64,000 nucleotides of DNA from CAWCON01 sp963797185 (GCA_963797185.1 CAWCON010000001.1:1-64000), one strand, 5' to 3'; counted from the stretch's first letter, positions 40,362 to 48,401 are shown. Notes: a model not told the origin generated them from the letters alone. A program made the numbers and translations.

Positions 40362-41744
40362 TTAAGAAGCACTCGTCTTCACAGATGCGCTGTGACGCTT
40401 CTTAAGAGCAGCCCGAGCAACGCTGGTGTCATTGTATGAGCGTCGGATCGTATCAGTCGCCTCATTGTATATATGGCCCGTTGCAGCAACAAAACCGGGC
40501 TTATTAGTAATAATCACCTGCTCTTCGCCTTTGCCAAGCAAAAGAACCATATCTCCAGGTTTTGCCAGTTCAATTGCCTTTTGGACGGCCGTTTCTCGGT
40601 CGTGAATCAGTAGCATATCTTTATCTTTTACTTTACCGGCTTTCTCGGCGCCTTCAGCTATTTCTTCAAGGATTGTTATACCATCCTGATCACGATCGTC
40701 TTCCTCTGTTAAGATCACAATGCTAGAATGCCGACCAGCAATTTCACCTTGGATGGGCCGTTTAATTTCATCACGCCGACCAGCAGAACCAAAGACTGTA
40801 ATAATACGCCCCTTCACCACCGGTTTGATCGCTTCAAAAACTTTCTGAAAACTATCCGGCGTACAGGCATAATCAACGATCACTCCAAAATCTTGGCCCT
40901 CGTTAATACTATTCATCCGTCCCTCTACTTTTTGAAAGCTAGCAATACTACGCTCAACCTGTTGACCGGTCAGGCCCACCGCCCGGCTAACACCTATAGC
41001 AACCAAACAGTTATAAACATTAAACTTACCTGGTAGCCGACAGCTAATATGGTACTGGTCATCACCTACTGTTGCCAGAAACTGACTGCTGGTTGGTGTA
41101 AGTTTTATATCCGTCGCTCGTAAGTTGCCGTTTTCAATACCGTAACTAACTGGATGAGCAATTGCTTTGGCAAATAACGAGCCGCTTGGGTCATCAGCAT
41201 TAACAATGCCGGTACGCAGTCCGTGCCGGTTCCGATTACACTGAGTGAAAAGCATCAGCTTTGCTGCCCGATATCTCTCAAATGTGCCGTGATAATCAAC
41301 GTTGTCATGGCTGAGGTTCGTAAAGGCTACGACACTGTATGGCACTCCCCACACACGATGTTGGGCAAGCGCATGACTGGTCGTTTCCAGCACCAGCCAC
41401 TCTACCTTGGCGGCTTTTATTTTTTTTATCGCCCTGAGAAGTTTCAGGGACCCAAGCGATGTCATGCGTGTCGAGTTGGACTGAGCACCACGGCCATCAC
41501 CGTAATCGATAGATATCGTCGTCATCATAGCCACACGGTAGCCACTCTCTCGCAGCATATGGGTAATAAGTGTCGAGGTACTGGTCTTGCCGGCAGTACC
41601 AGTAACACCGATAACTTTGAGGCCACGAGCCGGGAAACCGAAATAAATGTTCTCAACAACCGCTTCTAGCCAATGTCCATACGGTTCCACTCTTAGAAAC
41701 AACTCTTTAGGGATAACCTTCTTAACAAGGCTACGAAAACTCAT
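40362..41744 (-). CDS. murE: Mur ligase, MurE-like (UDP-MurNAc-tripeptide synthetase)
   Basis: 460 residues. The ATP loop is GTAGKTS (49-55), early for MurE, because most of the ~100-residue N-terminal UDP-binding domain is missing. FTNLSHDNVDYHGTFERYRAAK, VEGRMNSI and the Mur ligase C domain follow. Two usual signatures vary: DYAHTPD reads DYACTPD, and the diamino-acid-selecting DNPR reads EDDR, so the added residue cannot be predicted. It extends the peptide of cell-wall precursors. It is divergent from tsaD, 22 bases away, and both starts share a palindromic -10 region. Confidence 0.88.
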   Translation of the reverse strand: MSFRSLVKKVIPKELFLRVEPYGHWLEAVVENIYFGFPARGLKVIGVTGTAGKTSTSTLITHMLRESGYRVAMMTTISIDYGDGRGAQSNSTRMTSLGSLKLLRAIKKIKAAKVEWLVLETTSHALAQHRVWGVPYSVVAFTNLSHDNVDYHGTFERYRAAKLMLFTQCNRNRHGLRTGIVNADDPSGSLFAKAIAHPVSYGIENGNLRATDIKLTPTSSQFLATVGDDQYHISCRLPGKFNVYNCLVAIGVSRAVGLTGQQVERSIASFQKVEGRMNSINEGQDFGVIVDYACTPDSFQKVFEAIKPVVKGRIITVFGSAGRRDEIKRPIQGEIAGRHSSIVILTEEDDRDQDGITILEEIAEGAEKAGKVKDKDMLLIHDRETAVQKAIELAKPGDMVLLLGKGEEQVIITNKPGFVAATGHIYNEATDTIRRSYNDTSVARAALKKRHSASVKTSAS

Positions 41745-41751
41745 ACCCTCT

Positions 41752-41759
41752 AGTATACT
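41752..41759. promoter_or_regulatory. Shared palindromic -10 for murE and tsaD
   Basis: AGTATACT is its own complement: it gives TATACT on each strand, 7 nt before the murE ATG on the minus strand and 7 nt before the tsaD ATG on the plus strand. The whole space between the two ATGs is 22 bp, so -35 elements, if any, lie within the opposing genes. Confidence 0.65.
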
Positions 41760-41766
41760 GTAGGGT

Positions 41767-42828
41767 ATGAAAATTTTGGGAATTGAGTCAAGTTGTGATG
41801 AGACGGCCGCATCGGTTGTTCAAGATGGCAAGATTCTTCTTAGTAATGTTGTAGCCTCGAGTATGGAACTCCATGCTCCGTACGGAGGCGTCGTCCCAGA
41901 AATCGCTGCCCGCAGTCATATTGAGTCTATTATCCCTGTTATTGAACAGGCTCTGTCCGACGCAAAAACAACCTGGAATGAAATTGATGCTATAGCAGTG
42001 ACATATGGTGCCGGCTTAGGAGGCAGTCTGCTTATAGGAGTTCTAACGGCTCGCAGTCTCGCCATCGTTTACCGAAAACCCCTGTACGGTATTAACCACG
42101 TTGAAGGGCACGTTTATGCAAACTTCTTAACACACTCACCCACTCTCGATTATCACTTCCCTGCTGCGCAGCCTGTTTTCCCAATACTGGCCCTTATTGT
42201 ATCGGGTGGCCACAGTCAACTTGCTCTATTCCGCAACCACTTTGATTACACTTTGCTTGGGCAAACACACGACGATGCCATCGGAGAAGCATACGATAAA
42301 GTTGCTAAAATACTTGGCCTCCCCTACCCTGGTGGACCCAGTATAAGCCGGCAAGCACTCGAAGGAGATCCCTATGCTTATGACCTACCTAAAGCAAAAT
42401 TAAAGGGTAAATACGACTTTTCCTTTTCTGGGCTCAAAACAGCCACTCTAAGGCTTGCCCAGAAAGAAATAGGGGAAACATTCACCTTTCCCTCTACGAA
42501 GCTGTCAGAACGGCTTAGCGTGGCTCAGAAGGCCAATATTGCAGCCGTGTTCAATCGTGTTGCCGTAGAGACGGTCGTTGATAAGACGGTCCTGGCCTTC
42601 CATGAGTTTCAACCAGCGAGTGTCGTGCTTGCCGGTGGTGTAGCCGCCAGTCAAGAGTTGCGGCAACAGATTGCCAATCAGTTACCAATTCCACTTGGCT
42701 TCCCCGATATACGACTTTGCACCGATAATGGAGCGATGATTGCTACCCTTGGGTGCTTCAAGCACTCTTTAGGTGCACCGACCGCCGATCCCTATTCGTT
42801 GGAAATTGAACCTAATCTCAGCATGTGA
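41767..42828 (+). CDS. tsaD: tRNA threonylcarbamoyladenosine transferase TsaD
   Basis: 353 residues, ASKHA fold. ILGIESSCDETAASVV starts the protein; metal ligands are His111 and His115 in HVEGHVYANF; SGGHSQLAL, GGVAASQELRQQI and LCTDNGAMIA complete the set. It forms t6A37 on ANN-decoding tRNAs with TsaB, TsaC and TsaE, none of which is in the window. The start is 7 nt after TATACT and lacks a true leader. Confidence 0.96.
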   Translation: MKILGIESSCDETAASVVQDGKILLSNVVASSMELHAPYGGVVPEIAARSHIESIIPVIEQALSDAKTTWNEIDAIAVTYGAGLGGSLLIGVLTARSLAIVYRKPLYGINHVEGHVYANFLTHSPTLDYHFPAAQPVFPILALIVSGGHSQLALFRNHFDYTLLGQTHDDAIGEAYDKVAKILGLPYPGGPSISRQALEGDPYAYDLPKAKLKGKYDFSFSGLKTATLRLAQKEIGETFTFPSTKLSERLSVAQKANIAAVFNRVAVETVVDKTVLAFHEFQPASVVLAGGVAASQELRQQIANQLPIPLGFPDIRLCTDNGAMIATLGCFKHSLGAPTADPYSLEIEPNLSM

Positions 42829-43007
42829 GTCCGTTTAGATAACAGGTATTGCTCAGCGAGCAGCGGTAATTTGGTACCAGTCTTGATTCGGAAGTTGTTT
42901 CGGGTTATGGTTAAAAGTACAAAAACAAAAACGTGGGTGTTATCTCGAAATCCATCGAGGTTGTTCTTCCAAACAAAAGTTTTAGTCAAATCATGTCGAT
43001 AAAACAG

Positions 43008-43028
43008 AGAGCTTTTTAGAAAAGCTTT
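43008..43028 (+). terminator. Intrinsic terminator candidate downstream of tsaD
   Basis: AGAGCTTTT and AAAAGCTTT form a 9-bp stem (one G-U) with a 3-base loop, followed by GTGTTTTGTTGTTTTG. It is 180 nt after the tsaD stop. Confidence 0.5.
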
Positions 43029-43119
43029 GTGTTTTGTTGTTTTGTCTTCTTTCACGTGAACGCCATATCTGAGTTGCTACTTTTGTGATCTCAGACTAGT
43101 AGTGTTGCGGATATTTCTC

Positions 43120-43125
43120 TATATT
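43120..43125 (+). promoter_or_regulatory. -10 of leaderless valS promoter
   Basis: TATATT, 7 nt before the valS ATG. No Shine-Dalgarno sequence. No convincing -35. Confidence 0.45.
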
Positions 43126-43132
43126 AGTTGCT

Positions 43133-45730
43133 ATGAAGTTATCAAAGACTTACGAACCATCAGAGTACGAGCAGGATATCTATGCTCTATGGGAAAAGCA
43201 ACAGGCTTTCGCCCCAGAAGGGGAGGGGCAGAGTTTCAGCCTTGTTCTGCCACCACCAAACGCTAACGGCTCTCTTCATCTCGGGCAGGCTCTGACCGTT
43301 GGGCTGGAAGATATTGCCGTACGGTATCACCGCTTATTGGGTGAGCGGACTCTGTTTGTGCCCGGTGCTGACCATGCAGGTTTTGAGACCTGGGTGGTTT
43401 ACGAGAAGAAGCTGGCGGCAGAAGGGAAGAGTCGTTTCGACTTCAGTCGAGAAGAGCTGTACGGCCAAGTCTGGGATTTCGTTGCCTCGAACCGTGAAAA
43501 GTTTGAAACGCAGCTAAGACGCTTCGGTGCCAGTACTGACTGGCAACACTTTACCTTCACCTTAGATGAAAAAATTGTCACCCGAGCCTACGCTACCTTT
43601 AAGAAAATGTTCGATGAACATCTAATATACAGGGGTGAGCGATTAGTAAATTTTTGCACTTTTCACGGAACAAGCTTCTCTGACATAGAAGTAAAGTTCA
43701 AAGAAGAGCAGGGTATGCTGTGGTACATTCGATATCCGTTATCAGATCAGAAAGGCGAGATTATTATCGCCACAACAAGGCCAGAGACAATGCTCGGAGA
43801 CACTGGTATTGCAGTACATCCAGACGACCCTCGCTACCATGCATTCGTCGGCAAAACGGCCAAATTACCCCTAGTAGGACGCGATTTGCCAATTATCGCC
43901 GACGAGTTTGTTGATAAAGCTTTTGGAACTGGCGCCGTCAAACTTACCCCGGCTCACGACCCAAATGACTACGACGCTGCCAAAAAACATCACTTGCCGA
44001 TGATCACGGTAATCACTCATGACGGTAAAATAGGGGGAGACGTACCGGATAAATATCGAGGATTAAGCGTTCTTGATGCTCGAAAGAAGATTATTGAAGA
44101 CCTAACAGCACAAGGACTTGTCGTTAAGCAAGAGGAGATTACTCATAGCGTGGGGCATTGCTACAAATGCGACACCGTTATTGAGCCGCTACTGAGCGAA
44201 CAATGGTTTATAGATATGCAACCGCTGGCTCAGAAGGCAATTGCTGCCCTAGAGAGCAATCAAATTACTTTCTATCCTGCCACCAAAAAGGCACAACTCA
44301 TCTCATATATGAAGCAACTGAAAGATTGGAACATTAGCCGGCAGATAGCGTGGGGCATTCCTATTCCGGCCTTTCAAAACGTCGACGATCCTGATGACTG
44401 GATATATAACGAGCAGGTTGAGCATGAGCTCATAACGATCGGTAATAAAACATACCGTAGGGATCCAGACGTTTTCGACACATGGTTCTCTAGCTCATCA
44501 TGGCCATATGCTACCCTTAACTTCCCCGACAGCCAGGACTTCAAAGACTTCTTTCCGTTAAGCCTTATGGAAACCGGTGGTGAAATTTTATATCCATGGG
44601 TATCCCGGATGATTATGCTTGGGTTGTACGTAACAGAGAAGGTTCCTTTTGAATCTGTCTATATTCACGGCTATGTGCTTGCCGAAGACGGCTCAAAAAT
44701 GAGCAAAAGTATCGGTAATGTAATTGACCCCTTAGAAATTATTACCAAGTTCGGTTCAGATGCCCTCCGCATTGGACTCATTAATGGTAGAGTCCCCTCG
44801 GTAAACAGAGGCTACGATCCGCGCAAAGTCGAAGAGGGGCGTAACTTCTGCAATAAACTCTGGAATATTGCCCGTTTCATAGAAGATAGGGCAGATATCA
44901 ATTTTAAACAGGCAGAGCATCCAAAAAGCCAAACACCGGCCGATCATTGGATATTGACTAAATTACAACATACTATCAGCGAAGAAAGTGAAGATCTGGC
45001 ACATTATCGCTTTAGTGAAGCCTACGAACGTCTCTACCACTTTGTGTGGGATGATTTTGCAGACTGGTATATTGAAGCATCAAAGCAGGAACCTAATCTT
45101 AGCATCTTGGGCACTTGCCTAGTTGCAATACTCAAGTTAGCTCATCCTTTTGCACCATTTGTGACAGAAACGATCTGGCAGACACTCGGATGGGAAACCA
45201 ATTCGTTGCTGGCCACGAGCCGCTGGCCTGAAGTTCCCGGTGGAGATCCGGAACGTTATCAGGAGTTCGAAGAAGTAAAGAACATTATTACAGAGATGCG
45301 ATATGTTATTAACACTCTACACCTCAAGAAGACAAAGTTGCACTATATCGCACCCCAGCACGTCAAGGAAAACTCTAAGCTAATCGAGCGTCTGACCAAG
45401 GTTGAAACGGTGACAGAAGTTCAGCTAGGTCCTGGCCTTCGTCTCGTCAATAACCCTTACCAGTGCTGGCTTGATGTTGATAGTAAAACCATGAAAGAGT
45501 ACATTGCTACCTTGGCAAAAAAAGAACAGCTCCAAGAAACGCTTGTCGCGAAGCTACTCGCTCGACTTGCAAATCCAAGCTATACAGCCAAAGCTCCCCA
45601 AGAGGTTATCGAGCAAACCAAAAAAGATATCTCTGATGCTCAGATAGTACTTGAGACTATTAAGCAGGAACACCAGCGGTTTGTTCCGCAACAGACGGTG
45701 AAGCCAACGGAGCCTCAGCCACAGGAGTAA
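43133..45730 (+). CDS. valS: Valyl-tRNA synthetase
   Basis: 865 residues, class Ia. The active-site HIGH motif is HLGQ (49-52) in NGSLHLGQAL, with the second His replaced by Gln; the nearby DHAGIATQ motif reads DHAGFETW. The editing CP1 domain is present (IIATTRPETMLGDTGIAVHPDD), KMSKS is intact (522-526), RRDPDVFDTWFSSSSWPY supports Val/Ile class identity, and a C-terminal coiled coil (about 800-850) is typical of ValRS. It charges tRNA-Val. The last 71 bases overlap the convergent XRE-HAD gene. Confidence 0.94.
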   Translation: MKLSKTYEPSEYEQDIYALWEKQQAFAPEGEGQSFSLVLPPPNANGSLHLGQALTVGLEDIAVRYHRLLGERTLFVPGADHAGFETWVVYEKKLAAEGKSRFDFSREELYGQVWDFVASNREKFETQLRRFGASTDWQHFTFTLDEKIVTRAYATFKKMFDEHLIYRGERLVNFCTFHGTSFSDIEVKFKEEQGMLWYIRYPLSDQKGEIIIATTRPETMLGDTGIAVHPDDPRYHAFVGKTAKLPLVGRDLPIIADEFVDKAFGTGAVKLTPAHDPNDYDAAKKHHLPMITVITHDGKIGGDVPDKYRGLSVLDARKKIIEDLTAQGLVVKQEEITHSVGHCYKCDTVIEPLLSEQWFIDMQPLAQKAIAALESNQITFYPATKKAQLISYMKQLKDWNISRQIAWGIPIPAFQNVDDPDDWIYNEQVEHELITIGNKTYRRDPDVFDTWFSSSSWPYATLNFPDSQDFKDFFPLSLMETGGEILYPWVSRMIMLGLYVTEKVPFESVYIHGYVLAEDGSKMSKSIGNVIDPLEIITKFGSDALRIGLINGRVPSVNRGYDPRKVEEGRNFCNKLWNIARFIEDRADINFKQAEHPKSQTPADHWILTKLQHTISEESEDLAHYRFSEAYERLYHFVWDDFADWYIEASKQEPNLSILGTCLVAILKLAHPFAPFVTETIWQTLGWETNSLLATSRWPEVPGGDPERYQEFEEVKNIITEMRYVINTLHLKKTKLHYIAPQHVKENSKLIERLTKVETVTEVQLGPGLRLVNNPYQCWLDVDSKTMKEYIATLAKKEQLQETLVAKLLARLANPSYTAKAPQEVIEQTKKDISDAQIVLETIKQEHQRFVPQQTVKPTEPQPQE

Positions 45731-46595
45731 CTTGTTCTAGTGAAGAGCCTAACGGTTCTAAAACAGCCCGTATTCTGGCTGCCGATTCGTCCGGGCGATA
45801 GTCATCAAACCACAATACGTTCCAGCCGCTTTTTTCGGCTCCCATCAGATTAGCTCTTGAGTCATCAATCAGTAACAGTTCGCTAGGAGGACAATCGGCC
45901 CGCTGAGTAGCGATATCATATATTTTTGCCTCTGGCTTTATGGCATGCACTACCGATGAATCAATAATGGCATCATAGGCAATATCCGGGATTAGATTGC
46001 GCTGTCTCATAACTTCTACGAATCCAGGCATAACATTAGTCAGCAAGCCAACACCGTACAAGTCGCTTACCCAACGGAGTAGGGCATGCATTTCCGGCAT
46101 TGGCTCAATAGCTTCAAAATAGTACTTTTGCCAATCAAGAGAGGGTATATTAAGTCTTTTAGCGATGGAGGCGTTAAACTCTTCCATGCTCATTTCTCCC
46201 CGGCAAATTTGGTCATTATAATGCCAAAAGGCAGTCTCAATCGTATCGGCTAACTGCCCTGAATCTTCAGCTAGTTTTACAAAAGCCCGGTGATAGAAAC
46301 GGACCAAACAGCCATTAATATCAAAATAAACAAAACCTACTCCATTTTTCGAGTGCTGGCGTTGTTTATGAGAGAGTAGGGAAGGCTGGCCAATTAACTC
46401 ATCTAAACTTACCTTCAAAGCACTGGCAATACTTTGAATGGTAAAGATTGAGGGTGACCTAATTGCGCCCCGCTCAATTTTAGCAAGTGTTGAATAGCTT
46501 AAATTCGCTTTTTGACAAAGTGTTTGTTGAGTTAACCCAGCTGCCTGACGCGCAACCTGAAGACGATGCCCCAGCCCCTTTTCATCCATAGCCAT
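45660..46595 (-). CDS. XRE helix-turn-helix fused to HAD-like domain
   Basis: 311 residues. Residues 8-68 are an XRE/Cro DNA-binding domain (LGHRLQVARQAAGLTQQTLCQK, LSYSTLAKIERG). Residues 87-285 are a HAD-IA-like domain: motif I VYFDINGCLV, motif II LLTNV, motif III HAIKPEAKIYD, motif IV LLIDDSRANLMGAEKSGW. The second acid of DxD is Asn94, so phosphatase action is doubtful and the HAD part may sense a phosphorylated ligand. A short Ala/Pro/Val tail ends the protein. A start at 46589 is possible. It lies after the small membrane protein and HIT gene, and overlaps valS. Confidence 0.85.
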   Translation of the reverse strand: MAMDEKGLGHRLQVARQAAGLTQQTLCQKANLSYSTLAKIERGAIRSPSIFTIQSIASALKVSLDELIGQPSLLSHKQRQHSKNGVGFVYFDINGCLVRFYHRAFVKLAEDSGQLADTIETAFWHYNDQICRGEMSMEEFNASIAKRLNIPSLDWQKYYFEAIEPMPEMHALLRWVSDLYGVGLLTNVMPGFVEVMRQRNLIPDIAYDAIIDSSVVHAIKPEAKIYDIATQRADCPPSELLLIDDSRANLMGAEKSGWNVLWFDDYRPDESAARIRAVLEPLGSSLEQVTPVAEAPLASPSVAEQTAGVPA

Positions 46596-46645
46596 ATCAT
46601 ACCTGCCAGAGGCCGAAAAGAAAAGCCGAATCTAGTACGAAATGG

Positions 46646-46816
46646 CTACCCTTTCATAAAGAAAGTGTGCGCGGCAGTAAGAAAAATTATGAAAGCAACT
46701 GCGCCGACAATAATTGCAACTATCACGCTTGTTTGCGAACTTTCAGTCCTGTGTCTCATCTTATTAAAAACCCAAGCACCTACTCCAACACCGAAAATAA
46801 ATGAGAAAAAAAGCAT
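46646..46816 (-). CDS. 56-residue two-segment membrane protein
   Basis: Starts MLFFSFIFGVGVGAWVFNKM and continues with a polar turn (RHRTESSQTS) and a second hydrophobic segment (VIVAIIVGAVAFIIFLTAAH), ending FFMKG. GAGAGG stands 10 nt before the ATG. It lies 14 bases after the HIT stop and 50 before the XRE-HAD start. The pattern GxGAWxxxKxxxRT, then a helix, looks like small integral proteins I have seen in this phylum, but I cannot name it. The opposite strand also has a long frame, which I regard as its shadow. Confidence 0.65.
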   Translation of the reverse strand: MLFFSFIFGVGVGAWVFNKMRHRTESSQTSVIVAIIVGAVAFIIFLTAAHTFFMKG

Positions 46817-46830
46817 TACTGATTATCCTC

Positions 46831-47223
46831 TCAGATCGCTATTCTTTTTGCCATAAGAGCCAAACTCGGAAAATCGGGGTCTGCATCCATATCGGACTGA
46901 GTATAAAATTCTTTGGTCGTATTAAATGGTATAAGGTGAACATGGGCATGATCAACATCTAGACCTATAACTTGCACACCGACTCTCGCCGTTTTTAACA
47001 CTGCTCGAAGGCGATCGGCAACTTTCTTACATGTTCTCATGACCGCCTGGTAGTCAGTATCGGGAAGATCCCACAACTGCACTACCTGTTTCTTCGGAAT
47101 GACAAGTACGTGACCTGGTTGTTTTGGATGTATATCTAAAAAGGCAACGGTAGATTCGTCTTCGTAAACCTTATACGCTGGGATTTCGCTATTTATGATC
47201 TTTGTAAAAATACTATCTTGCAT
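46831..47223 (-). CDS. HIT-family nucleotide hydrolase/transferase
   Basis: 130 residues. FTKIINSEIPAYKVYEDEST is the usual HIT start, and DHAHVHLIP (91-99) the histidine triad (H92, H94, H96). Such proteins cleave adenylated or dinucleoside substrates; the physiological one is unknown. TACAAT (47231-47236) ends 7 nt before the ATG, and the inverted repeat TATCCT-N5-AGGATA (47235-47251) overlaps that -10. Confidence 0.93.
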   Translation of the reverse strand: MQDSIFTKIINSEIPAYKVYEDESTVAFLDIHPKQPGHVLVIPKKQVVQLWDLPDTDYQAVMRTCKKVADRLRAVLKTARVGVQVIGLDVDHAHVHLIPFNTTKEFYTQSDMDADPDFPSLALMAKRIAI

Positions 47224-47230
47224 GTATCTA

Positions 47231-47251
47231 ATTGTATCCTGATTTAGGATA
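47231..47251 (-). promoter_or_regulatory. Leaderless HIT promoter with overlapping inverted repeat
   Basis: The -10 TACAAT (47231-47236) is 7 nt before the ATG. TATCCT (47235-47240) and AGGATA (47246-47251) are perfect 6-bp arms with a 5-bp spacer, placed where a repressor could cover the promoter. Confidence 0.5.
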
Positions 47252-47324
47252 AACAGGAATCTCTTGAAAATAAAAACGAACTACGACCACGTACAGTAAA
47301 CAAAGAACGCTGGGTCAATTTTAT

Positions 47325-47417
47325 TGGCGGAGAGGGAGGGATTCGAACCCTCGATACCGTATAAAGCGGTATACCGCTTTTCGAGAGCGGCACCTTCAAC
47401 CACTCGGACACCTCTCC
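47325..47417 (-). tRNA. tRNA-Ser(CGA)
   Basis: 93 nt with encoded CCA. The 7-bp acceptor stem is GGAGAGG/CCTCTCC with discriminator G, the T-arm is GAGGGTTCGAATCCCTC, the anticodon arm CCGCT-CTCGAAA-AGCGG gives anticodon CGA (reads UCG), and a long variable arm (TACCGC...GCGGTA-like stem) is typical of tRNA-Ser. Divergent from the tRNA-Arg gene, 82 bases away. Confidence 0.95.
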
Positions 47418-47499
47418 TTAACGAATCTATTTTAACAGACGACTGCTAGTGACATTGATTTAGATATGATAAAATTAGCCCCTGTTATACAAGATGTAC

Positions 47500-47575
47500 G
47501 CGCCCGTAGTTCAGCGGATAGAATGTCGGCTTGCGGAGCCGGAGGTCGCAGGTTCGAATCCTGCCGGGCGTACCA
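47500..47575 (+). tRNA. tRNA-Arg(GCG)
   Basis: 76 nt with encoded CCA. Acceptor GCGCCCG pairs with CGGGCGT (first pair G-U), discriminator A. Anticodon arm TCGGC-TTGCGGA-GCCGG gives anticodon GCG, reading CGC and CGU. T-arm GCAGGTTCGAATCCTGC. A20 and C35 fit arginine identity. Most bacteria use tRNA-Arg(ACG) with inosine for this box, so the GCG form is uncommon. Confidence 0.93.
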
Positions 47576-47591
47576 TTTCGCTTATACTAAA

Positions 47592-47612
47592 GGCTCTCTA
47601 TAGAGTCTTTTT
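47592..47612 (+). terminator. Intrinsic terminator of tRNA-Arg, shared with the methyltransferase
   Basis: GGCTCT-CTAT-AGAGTC (one G-U pair) followed by TTTTT on the plus strand; on the minus strand TTTAG follows the reverse hairpin, just after the methyltransferase stop. Probably bidirectional. Confidence 0.7.
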
Positions 47613-48401
47613 CTTTGCAATAGCTAGTGTCATTGCAAAATGTCTTTTTGCAGCTCCATCGAATTGCGTATCAACAAGTTGCTGTATTGCGTCCAAGAAG
47701 CCCCTGCGTTTTTCTTCAGGCAAGGCGATAATTGGCGAGTAGGTACTTAAAAGTCCCGCATATTCAAGCCCGGAGTAGGTTGCCATATACGGAAAAGAGG
47801 TAAAGCTTCGTAGTTCAAAGAGCGACTCATCTATGTCGGGCGGTTTCAGATTACTAATTTTGGGTAAGCGAAACGTGCCCTCTTTGTTGTCTGGCGCATT
47901 ACCGGTAGTAAACTTCTCGTAAATCGGCTTGCTTGCAAAAAAGAATTTATCACCTTGTTCGTCAGATACAATCTCACTGAAAATGATAGCAAGATATCCC
48001 TCTGCCTTAAGAACTCTATAGGGTTTTATAAACCTAAATTCCGGGCGTATCCAATGAAGCGCGGTAGCAGAGTATACTAGGTCGAACCTTGATTCAGGAA
48101 GCGGAACGTCTTCGAACGCGCCGGTAATAATTTCTACCTTTTCATAATCTTTTAACACCAAACGAGTTTTGTTGGCTAAATCAGTACCTAGCTCAATGCC
48201 AGTTATTTGATAGCCGCGCTTTGCCAAGGACTCAGTAGCTTGTCCGGTACCTACCCCTATTTCTAATAGTTGAGCATGTGGTTCAAGTCGGGTATCTGCA
48301 ATTAGTTTTTCGAATAACTCTTCGGGATAACGTGGTCGGTAAGCTTGGTATCTGTTGGCATCATCATTAAAAGTAAATCTGCGTTCTAGGTCATATGCCA
48401 T
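47598..48401 (-). CDS. SAM-dependent methyltransferase
   Basis: 267 residues, class I. The start RFTFNDDANRYQAYRPRYPEELF is typical of small-molecule methyltransferases; the SAM loop is LLEIGVGTGQATESLAKRG, then an acidic GIELG, and FDLVYSATALHWIRPE matches motif post-I/IV. Substrate unknown. TAGAAT (48408-48413) lies 6 nt before the ATG, so it may be leaderless. It ends at the shared terminator with tRNA-Arg. Confidence 0.88.
   Translation of the reverse strand: MAYDLERRFTFNDDANRYQAYRPRYPEELFEKLIADTRLEPHAQLLEIGVGTGQATESLAKRGYQITGIELGTDLANKTRLVLKDYEKVEIITGAFEDVPLPESRFDLVYSATALHWIRPEFRFIKPYRVLKAEGYLAIIFSEIVSDEQGDKFFFASKPIYEKFTTGNAPDNKEGTFRLPKISNLKPPDIDESLFELRSFTSFPYMATYSGLEYAGLLSTYSPIIALPEEKRRGFLDAIQQLVDTQFDGAAKRHFAMTLAIAKKKTL

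Larger units (their letters stand above)
42829..43132. other. tsaD-valS intergenic region
   Basis: About 300 bases without a convincing gene. An 87-codon minus-strand frame overlaps the tsaD end and looks like noise. A terminator-like hairpin lies at 43008-43028. The first 170 bases hold no recognised RNA. No T-box features (specifier stem, conserved TGGGTGG antiterminator) are visible before valS. The end holds the valS -10. Confidence 0.5.

Noticed and set aside
42792..43055. 87-codon minus-strand frame between tsaD and valS
   Set aside because: It overlaps the tsaD 3' end, has low-complexity composition, no ribosome site and covers a terminator hairpin; probably chance.
42829..43132. T-box riboswitch before valS
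   Set aside because: No specifier loop or conserved antiterminator sequence is visible, and the valS -10 lies 7 nt before the start.
46566..46856. 96-codon plus-strand frame opposite the small membrane protein
   Set aside because: It is antisense to a better-supported 56-residue membrane protein and to the starts of two genes; its composition follows from that strand.
47494..47742. Plus-strand frame covering the tRNA-Arg gene
   Set aside because: It reads through the tRNA and its terminator into the antisense of the methyltransferase.
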